Below, piece after piece: positions 41,042 to 50,600 of a stretch of DNA of 64,000 nt. The notes under the pieces are model-generated. The model was not told where the DNA came from. It was given only the letters and a program-made list of their open reading frames with translations, and made no database searches. Origin of the DNA: Amycolatopsis sacchari (GTDB lineage: Bacteria > Actinomycetota > Actinomycetes > Mycobacteriales > Pseudonocardiaceae); assembly GCF_900114035.1 (NCBI RefSeq), contig NZ_FORP01000028.1:1-64000 (forward strand), in the 5' to 3' direction. Within the stretch, counting starts at the first letter, position 1. Each line of letters begins with the position of its first letter. The translations under genes were made by a program, and so were the position numbers.

Positions 41042-41563
41042 TCAGCCCACCGGGCGCATCGCGGCGCGAGCGAGCAGCTCGTCGACCGACCACTGGTCGT
41101 ACACGTGCTCGCCGTGTTTGCTCGCGACCACTTCGCCGCCGGGCGCGATCAGGAAGTCCGCGGGCAGGCCCAGGCGGCCACCGTGCGGGCGCGCCTTCGG
41201 CAACGGCGCCCGGGTCGCCAGGGCGACCGCGATCCCTCGCAGGACCGGCCCCCACGCCTTCGGGTGCAGCAACGCGCGCGGCGCCGACTCCACGCCGTAC
41301 TCGACGTAGACCTCCTTGCCCGGATCGGCGACCACCGCGAACGGCAGCCCCGCCACGTGCTCGCGCAGCTCCTCCGCGGGCGAGTGGAAGAAGACCACCT
41401 CGCGCACACCCGCCGCGACGATCTCGTCGTGCCGCTGGACGAACGACCTCAGGTGGAGGTTGCACACGGGACAGCCCGCGAACCGCCGGAACTGCAGGTG
41501 CACCAGCCGCTCCGGATCCGGCACCCGGACGAGCTCCCCGGTCACGCTCTCGTAGGTCCGCAC
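41042..41563 (-). CDS. Peroxiredoxin-like (AhpC/TSA) protein
   Basis: This 173-residue thioredoxin-fold protein has the Cys pair of the redox centre in FRRFAGCPVCNLHLRSFVQR, then EVVFFHSPAEELREHVAGLP, FAVVADPGKEVYVEYGVESA and PADFLIAPGGEVVASKHGEH, as in the AhpC/TSA-like PRXL2 group. It may reduce peroxides or disulfides. It is divergent from a TetR gene, and two near-identical 15-bp operators lie in the gap, so expression is probably TetR-controlled. The GTG start follows GGGGGAG closely. Confidence 0.8.
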   Translation of the reverse strand: MRTYESVTGELVRVPDPERLVHLQFRRFAGCPVCNLHLRSFVQRHDEIVAAGVREVVFFHSPAEELREHVAGLPFAVVADPGKEVYVEYGVESAPRALLHPKAWGPVLRGIAVALATRAPLPKARPHGGRLGLPADFLIAPGGEVVASKHGEHVYDQWSVDELLARAAMRPVG

Positions 41564-41579
41564 AGCTCCCCCTTCGTAG

Positions 41580-41624
41580 GTATACGTCGTACGCCTACGA
41601 ACGCTATGCGCGTACGTTGTACGC
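41580..41624. promoter_or_regulatory. Two TetR operators between the redoxin and TetR genes
   Basis: GTATACGTCGTACGC (41580-41594) and GCGTACGTTGTACGC (41610-41624) share 12 of 15 bases; the second is a perfect GCGTAC-gtt-GTACGC palindrome. Centres are 30 bp apart, placing both on the same face of the helix. Confidence 0.7.
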
Positions 41625-41635
41625 TGTCAACCACC

Positions 41636-42253
41636 ATGCCCCGCCCACGCTCGTTCACCTCCGCCCAGATCGCCGCCGCCGCGCTCGCCGTGCTCGATCG
41701 CGACGGGCTCGAAGGACTGTCGATGCGGGCGGTCGGCAAGGAGCTCGGCACGGCCACGATGGCGCTCTACCGCTACGTGGCCGACCGCGCGCAGCTCGAA
41801 GCCCTCGTCGTCGACCTCGTGCTCGGCCTCGTCGACCCGGCGCTGCCCGCGGGCTCCCTCACCGAACGGCTGACCGTGCTGGCCGAGCGCGTCCGGCAGG
41901 CCGTCGGCGAGCACTCGGCCGTCGTCCCCCTGCTGCTCGTCCACCGCCACACGTCGGCCGCCTCGCAGCGCTGGGGCGAGGCCGTGCTGACCGCGCTGGC
42001 CGAAGCCGGGTTCACCGGCCGCCGGCGCGTGATCGCCTTCCGCGCCTACCTCAGCCTCGTGCTCGGCGCGCTCCAGACCGAGTACTACAGCCCGCTTTCC
42101 GGCCCCGGCACCGAGGCGCTGAGCGAGCAGGACGAGTTCCCCGTGCTCGCCGAAACCGCCCGCGCCGCCGGGAAAATCCGGGCGGAGGAGGAGTTCCGCG
42201 AGGGCTTGGCGCTCCTCCTCCGCGGGCTCACGGGTGCAGGGAAAGCCCCTTGA
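41636..42253 (+). CDS. TetR family regulator (TetR_C-like)
   Basis: This 205-residue repressor has the DNA-binding part SAQIAAAALAVLDRDGLEGL and SMRAVGKELGTATMALYRYV, followed by a tetracycline-repressor-type C-terminal domain (LVLGLVDPALPAGSLTERLT). It is divergent from the peroxiredoxin-like gene and most likely controls it and itself through the two palindromes in the 72-bp gap. The ATG at 41636 is the first in-frame start after the operators. The 3' end overlaps the facing DUF2000 gene by 26 bp. Confidence 0.85.
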   Translation: MPRPRSFTSAQIAAAALAVLDRDGLEGLSMRAVGKELGTATMALYRYVADRAQLEALVVDLVLGLVDPALPAGSLTERLTVLAERVRQAVGEHSAVVPLLLVHRHTSAASQRWGEAVLTALAEAGFTGRRRVIAFRAYLSLVLGALQTEYYSPLSGPGTEALSEQDEFPVLAETARAAGKIRAEEEFREGLALLLRGLTGAGKAP

Positions 42254-42632
42254 GCGCCTTGTCGACCGCGTTCCGCCCGCCGTGCACGGCGATGCCGACG
42301 AGCCCCAGCTTCTCCGTCGGCACAGCGCGCACCGCGGCCCGGTTGTCCACGTCGTTGTCGGTGGTGAACAACTCCTCGGTGTAGACGGCGACGGCCAGTT
42401 CCCGCGCCAGCGCCTTCCGGTGCGTGTCGCGCAAGGCCTCCGCGTCGGCCTGGTACACCAGCACCGGCTGGCCGAACATCGGCAGGTACTCCTGCCCGGA
42501 CGCGTCCTCGTAGGGCTCGCCGACGGTCTCCGGGAACCGCGCCGCGATCCCGCTCACCAGGAACGCGGTGACGTTCAGCCGTTGCCACGTGGCCAGGTCG
42601 TCCCGCACAACGACCGCGATCTTCGTCTTCAT
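42228..42632 (-). CDS. DUF2000 family protein
   Basis: This 134-residue soluble protein (KTKIAVVVRDDLATWQRLNV; EPYEDASGQEYLPMFGQPVL; ALARELAVAVYTEELFTTDN) matches the DUF2000 family, small alpha/beta proteins related to the PTH2 fold. Function unknown. The ATG at 42632 is used; another at 42641 is in frame. It is divergent from the frameshifted AraC gene, a pairing that suggests it was or is the AraC target. Confidence 0.7.
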   Translation of the reverse strand: MKTKIAVVVRDDLATWQRLNVTAFLVSGIAARFPETVGEPYEDASGQEYLPMFGQPVLVYQADAEALRDTHRKALARELAVAVYTEELFTTDNDVDNRAAVRAVPTEKLGLVGIAVHGGRNAVDKALKGLSLHP

Positions 42633-42683
42633 GCCCGTCATCGTGGCGAGCGCGGGACGACGTCGTCTTGAACGTTCGTGCGG

Positions 42684-42689
42684 GATACT
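42684..42689 (+). promoter_or_regulatory. -10 box for a leaderless transcript (AraC gene)
   Basis: GATACT is followed by 6 nt and the ATG at 42696. The -35 is weak, so an activator may be needed. Confidence 0.35.
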
Positions 42690-42695
42690 GGCGGC

Positions 42696-43495
42696 ATGGC
42701 GGACTGGGCGAGCTACTGGCGGGCACCCGACCGTCCGCTCGAAGCCATGCACGCCCACTTCGAGCAGCACGTCTACCACCGGCACAGCCACGAGACGTAC
42801 TCCTTCGGCGTCACCGAGGCGGGCGCGCAGGCCTTCACGTGCCGCGGCGAGGCACGCACGAGCGCCGCCGGCATGGTGATGGCCTTCAACCCCGAAGACC
42901 CGCACGACGGCCAGGCCGTCCGAGCGGACGGGTTCACCTACCGGATCGTCCACATCGGACGGGAGCTCGTCGAGGACGTCCTGCGGGACACGGCGGACCG
43001 CGCGTCGGGCTGCCGTTGTTCGTACAGCCGGTGCTGGAGGACCGCACGCTCGCCGACGCGCTCCGCAGTCTGCACGCCTCCCTCGCCGAGGGCCGCCTCG
43101 CCCAGGACGAAGCGCTGCACGCCACCGTCCGCGCCCTCGTCCGCCGCGCCTCGACGCGTCCGCTGCGGAGCCACGGGCCGTCCGCCGAGGTGCGCCAGGC
43201 CAGAGAGCTGCTCGAAGCCGCGTACGCCGAAGACCTCCGCGCCGACGACCTCGCCGAGGCCGCGGGCTGCAGCCGCTTCGCACTCCACCGCGCCTTCGTC
43301 GCCGCGTACGGCGTCGCGCCGAGCGACTACCAGCGCCAGCTCCGCCTCCGCGCCGCACGCCGCCTGCTCGCGGAGGGCCACCCGCCCGCCGAGGCCGCCA
43401 CACGCAGCGGTTTCGCCGACCAGAGCCACCTGACGCGGTGGTTCAAGCGGTACTACGGCCTCACCCCCGGCCGCTTCGTCCACGCGGCACGGTGA
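42696..43495 (+). pseudogene. AraC family regulator, frameshifted
   Basis: The N-terminal cupin-like arm (MADWASYWRAPDRPLEAMHA; HVYHRHSHETYSFGVTEAG; MAFNPEDPHDGQAVRADGF) is in one frame up to DTADRASG. From 43010 on, LPLFVQPVLEDRTLADALRS and the AraC DNA-binding domain (EDLRADDLAEAAGCSRFALH; ATRSGFADQSHLTRWFKRYY) continue in another frame to 43495. Restoring one G in the GGG run at 43007-43009 joins both parts into a 266-residue protein of normal length. Either a recent mutation or a sequencing error; all other coding features are intact. Confidence 0.8.
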
Positions 43496-43530
43496 GGTTC
43501 ACACCACACGCGGGAGCTCCGGGCGGTGAT

Positions 43531-43536
43531 TAAGCT
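43531..43536 (+). promoter_or_regulatory. -10 box for the accD5-accE operon
   Basis: TAAGCT is followed by 7 nt and the ATG at 43544, a leaderless layout. This also argues against the GTG at 43526 as the start. Confidence 0.5.
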
Positions 43537-43543
43537 CCGGGGC

Positions 43544-45184
43544 ATGAGCAGCGCGACGGAGCCGATCGGGACGCCCCCAGCGGAGGAACCGGACATCCAC
43601 ACGACGGCCGGCAAGCTCGCCGACCTGTACCGCCGCTACGACGAGGCGGTGCACGCCGGGTCCGAGCGCGCCGTCGAGCGCCAGCACTCGAAGGGCAAGA
43701 AGACCGCCCGCGAGCGGATCGACATGCTGCTCGACCCGGGTTCGTTCGTGGAGCTGGACGAACTGGCCCGGCACCGCTCGACGAACTTCGGGCAGGACCG
43801 CAACCGCCCGTACGGGGACGGTGTCGTCACCGGTTACGGCACGGTCGACGGCCGCCCGGTGTGCGTGTTCAGCCAGGACGTGACCGTGTTCGGCGGTTCG
43901 CTCGGCGAGGTGTACGGCGAGAAGATCGTCAAGGTGATGGACCTGGCGCTGAAGACGGGCCGTCCGATCATCGGCATCAACGAGGGCGGCGGCGCGCGCA
44001 TCCAGGAGGGCGTGGTCTCGCTCGGGCTGTACGCGGAGATCTTCCGGCGCAACACGCACGCCTCGGGCGTGGTCCCGCAGATCTCGCTGATCATGGGCAC
44101 CAACGCGGGCGGGCACGTCTACTCCCCCGCGCTGACGGACTTCATCGTCATGGTGGACAAGACCTCGCACATGTTCATCACCGGTCCCGAGGTGGTGAAG
44201 ACGGTGACCGGCGAGGAGGTCACGTTCGAGGAGCTGGGCGGCGCCCGCACGCACAACACCAAGTCGGGCAACGCGCACTACCTCGCCTCCGACGAGGAGG
44301 ACGCGATCGCCTACGTCAAGGACCTGCTGTCGTACCTGCCGTCGAACAACCTGTCCGACCCGCCGGTGTTCGACTCCACCGAGCCGGCCGGGATCTCCAT
44401 CGCCGAGGGCGTGACCGAGACCGACCTCGAGCTGAACACGCTCATCCCGGACTCGCCGAACCAGCCGTACGACATGCACGAGGTGATCACCCGCGTGCTC
44501 GACGACGGCGAGTTCCTGGAGGTCCAGGAGCTGTTCGCGCCCAACGTGCTCGTCGGCTACGGCCGGGTGGACGGGCACGCGGTCGGCGTCGTGGCGAACC
44601 AGCCCACCCAGTTCGCGGGCTGCCTAGACATCGACGCGTCGGAGAAGGCGGCGCGGTTCGTGCGCACTTGCGACGCGTTCAACATCCCGGTGCTGACGTT
44701 CGTGGACGTGCCCGGCTTCCTGCCCGGCACCGACCAGGAGTGGAACGGCATCATCCGGCACGGCGCGAAGCTGATCTACGCCTACGCCGAGGCGACGGTC
44801 CCGCTGGTCACGGTGATCACGCGGAAGGCGTACGGTGGCGCGTACGACGTGATGGGCTCCAAGCACCTCGGCGCGGACATCAACCTGGCGTGGCCGACGG
44901 CGCAGGTCGCGGTGATGGGGGCCCAGGGCGCGGCGAACATCGTGCACCGCAGGACGCTCGCGAAGGCGGCCGAGGAGGGCAAGGACGTCGAGGCGCTGCG
45001 TGCCCAGCTGATCCAGGAGTACGAGGACGCGCTGCTCAACCCGTACGAGGCGGCGGAGCGCGGGTACGTGGACTCGGTGATCGTCCCGGCGCACACGCGC
45101 GGCCACATCACGCGCGCGCTCGCGATGCTGCGGGACAAGCGCGAGACGCTGCCGCCCAAGAAGCACGGCAACATCCCGCTGTGA
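43544..45184 (+). CDS. accD5: Acyl-CoA carboxylase beta subunit (AccD5 type)
   Basis: This 546-residue carboxyltransferase moves CO2 from biotin on the alpha subunit to propionyl-CoA or acetyl-CoA, giving methylmalonyl-CoA or malonyl-CoA. Landmarks are [38 protein letters not shown] and [20 protein letters not shown] (CoA and biotin oxyanion sites), then [20 protein letters not shown] and the C-terminal KKHGNIPL typical of AccD5. It is followed by the epsilon subunit gene, as in M. tuberculosis (Rv3280-Rv3281). The alpha subunit partner is AccA3 at 59216. Confidence 0.93.
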   Translation: MSSATEPIGTPPAEEPDIHTTAGKLADLYRRYDEAVHAGSERAVERQHSKGKKTARERIDMLLDPGSFVELDELARHRSTNFGQDRNRPYGDGVVTGYGTVDGRPVCVFSQDVTVFGGSLGEVYGEKIVKVMDLALKTGRPIIGINEGGGARIQEGVVSLGLYAEIFRRNTHASGVVPQISLIMGTNAGGHVYSPALTDFIVMVDKTSHMFITGPEVVKTVTGEEVTFEELGGARTHNTKSGNAHYLASDEEDAIAYVKDLLSYLPSNNLSDPPVFDSTEPAGISIAEGVTETDLELNTLIPDSPNQPYDMHEVITRVLDDGEFLEVQELFAPNVLVGYGRVDGHAVGVVANQPTQFAGCLDIDASEKAARFVRTCDAFNIPVLTFVDVPGFLPGTDQEWNGIIRHGAKLIYAYAEATVPLVTVITRKAYGGAYDVMGSKHLGADINLAWPTAQVAVMGAQGAANIVHRRTLAKAAEEGKDVEALRAQLIQEYEDALLNPYEAAERGYVDSVIVPAHTRGHITRALAMLRDKRETLPPKKHGNIPL

Positions 45185-45191
45185 GGCATCG

Positions 45192-45410
45192 ATGAGCGAC
45201 GAAAAGGCGCCCTTCCTGCGGGTCGTGCGCGGCAACCCGGACGACGCGGAACTGGCGGCGCTGACGGTGGTCCTGGCCGCGGCGGCGTCGGCCCCGTCCG
45301 CGCCACCGCGACGCGAACGGCGGAGCCGGTGGGGCGACCGCGCCCGGCTGCTGCGGCACGCCCCAGCTCCGGGTGAGGGCGCCTGGCGGGCGTCGGGCTT
45401 CCCCCGCTGA
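45192..45410 (+). CDS. accE: Acyl-CoA carboxylase epsilon subunit
   Basis: This 72-residue protein (FLRVVRGNPDDAELAALTVV) carries the RGNP..EELAAL pattern that defines AccE, the small subunit that stimulates the AccA3-AccD5 holoenzyme. A basic, Ala/Pro-rich tail (PPRRERRSRWGDRARLL) follows. It is 7 bp after accD5 and ends 3 bp from the stop of the facing MFS gene. Confidence 0.88.
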   Translation: MSDEKAPFLRVVRGNPDDAELAALTVVLAAAASAPSAPPRRERRSRWGDRARLLRHAPAPGEGAWRASGFPR

Positions 45411-45413
45411 CGC

Positions 45414-46685
45414 TCAGCCCACCGGCTCCAGCACCTCGGCCCGTTCCGGGCTCGCCCCGGCGTGTCCGTGCAGCGTGAACAGGCGCACCGTGCCCGCCAC
45501 CGCCATCACCAGCACGACCCCGAACGCCAGCCGGTGCGCGAGCGCCGCGCCGACGCCGTGCGCGACCAGGGCGTCCAGCAGGATCCCCACGCCCAGTTCG
45601 GCCACGACGGCGAAGCAGAAACCGCCCATGTTGGCCACGCCGCTGGCGATCCCGGCCCGGTGACCGTGGTTCGCGGTGCGCGCGAGGTCGAACGCCAGCA
45701 TGCTCACACCGCCCGCCGCGCCGATGAGGAACAGCACCGGCGCGAGCACCGCCTGCGGCAGCGGGCCCGGCACCGCGACGAGCACCAGCCAGCACAGCGC
45801 GCTCACCGACGCCGCCGCCGCGACCAGCCGCGCCCGCAGGTCGGGGCGGCGGGACGCCAGCTGCCCCGCGACCGTGCTGACCAGCACGAACCCGATCACC
45901 ACGACGCTCAGCAGCCCGCCGGCCGCGGCCGGGCTGCGGCCCTGCGCGCTGACCAGGTACGGCTGCCCGAGCACGGCGGTGAACGACACGAACGTGCCCA
46001 TCAGCGTGTAGTGCGTCCACATCGCGTGCCGGGTGCCGCGGTTGCGCCACGCGTGCCGCAGGCTCTCCCGCAGCGGCTCCCCGCTCACGACCGGCGCGAC
46101 CCTGCCCCGCGGGCTCTCCCGCAACAACAGCCCGACGACGGCCAGCAGCACGGCGGTGACCACCCCGGCGGACAGGAACGCCGCCGTCCAGCCGAAACCG
46201 GTGAGCAGCGCGGCGAGCGGCGCCGTGGCGATCAGCTGGCCCAGCCCGCCGATCATGCCGGTCAGCGCGGCGACGAGGGCGTAGCGGCGGCCGGGGAACC
46301 AGTTGTGCGCCAGCCGCAGCACGTTGACGAACAGGAAGGCGTCCCCCGCGCCGATGAGCGCACGGCCCGTCATCGCGAGCGGGTACGCCGTGGCGAGCGC
46401 GAACACGGTCGAGCCCGCCGCCATCAACGCCATCCCGGCGAGCAGCAGCCGCCGCGGGCCGAACCGGTCGGCGGCGGCACCCACCGGGACCTGCAGCAGC
46501 GCGTACAGCACCAGCTGGACCACGGAGAACGCCGCGAGCCCGGTGGCGTCGACCGAAAAGCGTTCCTGCGCGGTGAGGCCCGCGACGGACAGGCTCATCC
46601 GGTGGAACAGCGCGGTCAGGTAGCAGAGGGCACCGAGACCCCACATGAACCACGCCTTGCGCACAACCAACTCCCCTTGTTGCAT
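45414..46685 (-). CDS. MFS transporter
   Basis: This 423-residue protein has 12 membrane spans in two halves. The loop after span 2 carries the MFS motif in VGAAADRFGPRRLLLAGMAL. The N-terminal WGLGALCYLTALFHRMSLSV resembles the ACS/OPA-like group of organic-anion carriers. The substrate cannot be told. It is divergent from a GntR gene with a 38-bp gap carrying a direct repeat, so it is probably the regulated target. Confidence 0.82.
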   Translation of the reverse strand: MQQGELVVRKAWFMWGLGALCYLTALFHRMSLSVAGLTAQERFSVDATGLAAFSVVQLVLYALLQVPVGAAADRFGPRRLLLAGMALMAAGSTVFALATAYPLAMTGRALIGAGDAFLFVNVLRLAHNWFPGRRYALVAALTGMIGGLGQLIATAPLAALLTGFGWTAAFLSAGVVTAVLLAVVGLLLRESPRGRVAPVVSGEPLRESLRHAWRNRGTRHAMWTHYTLMGTFVSFTAVLGQPYLVSAQGRSPAAAGGLLSVVVIGFVLVSTVAGQLASRRPDLRARLVAAAASVSALCWLVLVAVPGPLPQAVLAPVLFLIGAAGGVSMLAFDLARTANHGHRAGIASGVANMGGFCFAVVAELGVGILLDALVAHGVGAALAHRLAFGVVLVMAVAGTVRLFTLHGHAGASPERAEVLEPVG

Positions 46686-46701
46686 CTATCTTGTATCTAT
46701 C
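46680..46701. promoter_or_regulatory. Direct repeat, candidate GntR operator
   Basis: TTGCATCTATC and TTGTATCTATC are adjacent 11-bp direct repeats with one mismatch. They lie between the divergent MFS and GntR genes and overlap the likely -35 region of the latter. Confidence 0.55.
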
Positions 46702-46711
46702 AGGCTCGTCC

Positions 46712-46717
46712 TAGGAT
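46712..46717 (+). promoter_or_regulatory. -10 box for a leaderless transcript (GntR gene)
   Basis: TAGGAT is followed by 6 nt and the ATG at 46724. Confidence 0.5.
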
Positions 46718-46723
46718 GCGCCC

Positions 46724-47374
46724 ATGTCAACGAGGGACCGCTCACAAGGCGCGGCGAGCGATCGCGCGTACGGGTGGACGAAGGAGCGGATCCTGGACGG
46801 CCGCTACGAGGGCGGCAGGCTGATCAGCGAGGGCGAGGTCGCCGAAGGGATCGGGCTGTCGCGGACCCCGGTGCGTGAGGCGTTCCTGCGATTGGCGGCG
46901 GAGGGCCTGCTGCGGCTCTACCCGAAGCGGGGCGCACTCGTCGTGCCCGTCTCGGCGAGCGAGGCCGAGGACATCCTCGAGGCGCGGATCTTCCTGGAGC
47001 GCCACGCGGCGACGAAGGTCATCCAGGCCGGGCGCCAGCGTGAGGCGGCCGAGGAGATGCGCCGGATACTCGCCGAGCAGAAGCGACTGGAGTGGCCGGA
47101 CCCGCGTTTCACCACCACCGACCGCGATTTCCACGCCGCGCTCGTGCACGCGGGAGGCAACGCGCTGTTCGACGAGTTCTACTCCGGCCTGCGGGACCGG
47201 CAGCTGCGGATCGTCCACAGCGCGCTGAGGCACGACCACGCCGAGCGCCCGCGCATCATCCTCGAAGAGCACACGCGCATCTGCGAGCTGCTCGAAGCCG
47301 GGGACGAGGCGGGGCTGCACACCCTGATCGCCGACCACATCCTCGCCGTCGGCAACCGCTACCGGCCGGGCTGA
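46724..47374 (+). CDS. GntR family regulator (FadR subfamily)
   Basis: This 216-residue regulator has an N-terminal winged helix (ILDGRYEGGRLISEGEVAEG; GLSRTPVREAFLRLAAEGLL; YPKRGALVVPVSASE) and a C-terminal FCD ligand-binding domain, with metal-type residues in TTDRDFHAALVHAGGNALFD and LEEHTRICELLEAGDEAG. FCD regulators usually sense a carboxylate, which would fit control of the divergent organic-anion-like MFS carrier. A direct repeat and -10 box lie in the 38-bp gap. Confidence 0.85.
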   Translation: MSTRDRSQGAASDRAYGWTKERILDGRYEGGRLISEGEVAEGIGLSRTPVREAFLRLAAEGLLRLYPKRGALVVPVSASEAEDILEARIFLERHAATKVIQAGRQREAAEEMRRILAEQKRLEWPDPRFTTTDRDFHAALVHAGGNALFDEFYSGLRDRQLRIVHSALRHDHAERPRIILEEHTRICELLEAGDEAGLHTLIADHILAVGNRYRPG

Positions 47375-47609
47375 CCACGACCCACCACGGGTCACGTCAT
47401 CGACCTCGACGGTGACACCGCGAAGATCCACGCACATGTCCGCGCCGAACACCGGGCCCCGGCCGACGGCGGCGACGTACCAGGAGAACGCGCACCTGTC
47501 CGGCGCCGTGCGCGCGGGCGCCGCTCGCATCGGCCGCGATCCGGCGGCCTTCACGGCGACGGTCCACGCGGCGCGGGAGATCGTCCTCGCGTCGCTGGCG
47601 CGGACCTAA
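47375..47609 (+). pseudogene. Gene-remnant region (SnoaL-like fragment and unknown C-terminus)
   Basis: Directly after the GntR stop one frame reads HVIDLDGDTAKIHAHVRAEH, a typical inner block of SnoaL/NTF2-like proteins. In the next frame, from an ATG at 47436, comes a 57-residue stretch ending AAFTATVHAAREIVLASLART that looks like a real protein C-terminus but is not recognised. Neither part has a proper start. The region is probably what is left of one or two genes; a small real gene from 47436 to 47609 cannot be excluded. Confidence 0.35.
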
Positions 47610-50600
47610 CTCGCCGCCTTTTCCCGCGGGTGCAGGACCAGCTCGGTCTCGGGCAGCGCGTCCCGCGCGGCGCGAAGATCGGGTACGTCGAACAACTCCA
47701 CCTTGACCCCGGACAGCGGGCGCAACCGCACGAGGTCGGCCACCGGGTGGGCACCCTGCACGACCAGGTGCTCCAGCGCGGGCAACGCGCCCAGCGCCCG
47801 CACCTCGTCGGTGTCCGGGATGCCGTGCACGGAAACCTTGCGCAGCCCCGGAAAGCGCTCGACCCCCCGCAGCGACCGGTACTCCGCCCTGGCGTCGAGC
47901 ACCAGTTCCGCCAGCGGCAGGTCCTCCGGCAGCACCCCGAGCCCCCGCGCCAGCGCGGGATGCCGGATCGACAACCGCCGCACCCGTGACCCCGCGAGTG
48001 TCGCCAGTCGCGGCGCCCGCAGGTCTCCGAACCCGCCGGTCGTGTGCAGGCGCAGCTCCTCGACACCGAGCCCGGCCAGCGCGGACAGGTCCCGCAGCGC
48101 GCTGTAGCCCGAAATCCACAGCACGCGCAGCGCGTCGCAACCCGCGAGGCCGGACAGCGTGTCGGCCACCTCGTTGGACCGGATCTCCAGGTGCCGCAGG
48201 TTCGGGATGTCCGCGAGCGGCCGCCTGCCCTCCCGGTCGGTGAGCGCGATGTCGCCGATCAGCTGCACGGCGGTCAGCTTCTTGAGGTGCCGCAGCCGCG
48301 CGAGCACGTCCCAGCGGTGCACCTCCAGCACCAGCTCACCGAAGTCCACATCGGACAGCAGCGTGCGCGCGTAGTCCTCGGAGTGGTCGAACTGCCGCCA
48401 CGCCCGCAGCAACTCGTCGATCACCACGCCGCGGTCGGTGCCGGTGAAGGCCTGGATCTTCTCCCACGCCTCCTCGCCGCCGATCATCGCCAGCGTCCGG
48501 ATCACCCGCGCCGCGACCTCGGCCCGGTCGGCGCCCGCCTCGTCCGCGTGCTTGCCGACCTCGATCGGCCCCGGCAGCAGGTCCGCCACGAACCCGCCCG
48601 CCCGCGCCAGCAGCTCCGCGTCCTGGAACGTGCGGGGCGGGATGAGCCTGCGGACCGCGGCGAGCACGTCGACGCGGACGTGCTCCGGGTCGATGACGTC
48701 CACATATCCCAGCGACGCGGCCGCGAGCAGCTCCAGCCGGTCGGCGGTCTCACGGTCCTTGCGCGTCACCCGCTTGCCGGCCCGTTCCAGAAGCCGTCCC
48801 AGCAACTCCCCCGCCTCACGGGCCCGCGCCTGCGCGGCCGCCATGAACACGACCTCGTACAGCGAATCGTCGTGCGCGTGGTCGATCAGGTAGCCCAGTT
48901 CGCCCGCCTTGACGAACTCGCCCGCCGCCAGGAAATCCCGGAAAGTGCGGTGCACGAACTGGATCCGGCCGTCACGCTCCCGCAGCAGGCCGGTGCGTTC
49001 CAGCATGTGCCGCAGCACCTGCTCCGGCCGCAGCTCCCGGGCCTCCGACCGCAGGCCCGACATCGCCCTGCCGAACCGCCGCGCCGCCACCTCCTCGGTG
49101 ACCATCAGCTCGGCGTTGCGCACCATCGGCGCCGCGAACCGTTCCAGCAGCACGACCTTTTCCTTGGTGGACATGCGCAGTTCGTCCTCGACCGCGATGT
49201 CGCGCTGCACGTCCCACTGCCCCAGCAGCAGTTCGAGCGCCTTGTCCAGCAGTTCCTTGCGGCTCTGCGGCAGGTACATGTTCTCCTGCCGGTACAGCGC
49301 GCAGAGCAGCGAACACAGCAGCGGGCTCGACACGAGACTCCGCACGTCCGGGCGCGTGGTCAGGCTCCGGACCAGCCGTTCCTCGCAGCCCGCGAGCCAC
49401 GCCCGCTGCACCGGATCCGCCTCCAGCGCCCGCGCGGCCTCGTACCAGCGGCCGATGAGGTTCTGCAAACCCCTGCTGCTCAACGGAAGCAGCTCGAACC
49501 GGCCGAAGTCGGCGCCGGGCCAGTCGTCGGGTACGGCGGAGGGGCGCGTGCTCACGACGTAGCGGGCGTCGGGGTAGGCGCGGACCAGGCCGGTCAGCCA
49601 GCGGCGGACCTCCTCGCGCCGGTCGTAGAGCAGTTCGTCGACGCCGTCGACGAGCACCATCGCGCGGCCCGAGCGCAGCACCGTGCTGACCCAGCGGTCG
49701 GGCTTCTCCCCGGCGAGCGGTGGCGCGGTGACGGCGACCAGGTCCTCGGGTGCGGGCAGCGGGCGGTCACCGAACTGGCGCAGCGAAACGAAGAACGGGA
49801 TCGCGTCGTACCACGGGCCTTCGCGGCCGTCGCGGACGGAAACCGCGGCGGTGTGCAGCAGCCAGCGCAGGAACGTCGTCTTGCCCGCGCCGGCGCCGCC
49901 GAGCAGCAACACGCGGCGCGCCGAGCCGATCGCGTTCGCGCTGTCCGTGCCGGCGCCGGTGAGCTCGACGTCGTCGTCCGACCGCTGGCGGCGTGCGATG
50001 GAGGGTGCGGTGTAGAAGTGGTCGAACGAGTGGAGCGCGGGGGCGCGGCCCATGCTGACCTGGAACAGCTCGAAGGTGGCGTACTCCTCCGCGACGTAGC
50101 CGACATACGCGCGTTCGAAGCCGTCCCCGCGTCGTGCCGGTTCCGCGGCCAGCTCACCGACCTGGTGCTTGAGTTCTTCGACGTTGCCCGCCACCTCGGC
50201 GTGCAGCGCCTGCATCACGCCGTCCACGGCCCGCGCCCGCTGCGCCATCCGGCGGCAGGTGTGGCGAAGCAGGCGGTGGTAGGCCTCGCGGCCCGAGTCG
50301 TCCAGCCCCGCCGACCGCAGTTCGGCCCGGCCTGCCGCGCGGACCCTGGCACGCAGGCGGTTCGCGCTGACCAGCACGGCGGGCGGTGCTTCGTCGAGCC
50401 GCGCGGCGCGCAAGGACCCGGCGACGGCGATCTGCACCGCGGCCCACTCGTTGTCGGCGAGGCGGCGGAACTCGGTGGTCCGCAGGTCGGCCAGCTCGCG
50501 GGCGGCCTGCGCGAGGACGCGCTCGGGGCTGCCGAGTTCCCGCGCGCGGTGCACGAGCCGGTCGGCCCCACGCTCGACCGCCCACTGGTGCAGGGCGGAA

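Noticed and set aside
43526-43543. GTG at 43526 as the start of accD5
   Set aside because: The -10-like TAAGCT lies inside this extension, and the family N-terminus fits the ATG at 43544.
24810-43544. The birA-accD5 insertion as a prophage or integrative element
   Set aside because: No integrase, att-like repeats, phage or conjugation genes are seen. It looks like a patchwork of small modules.
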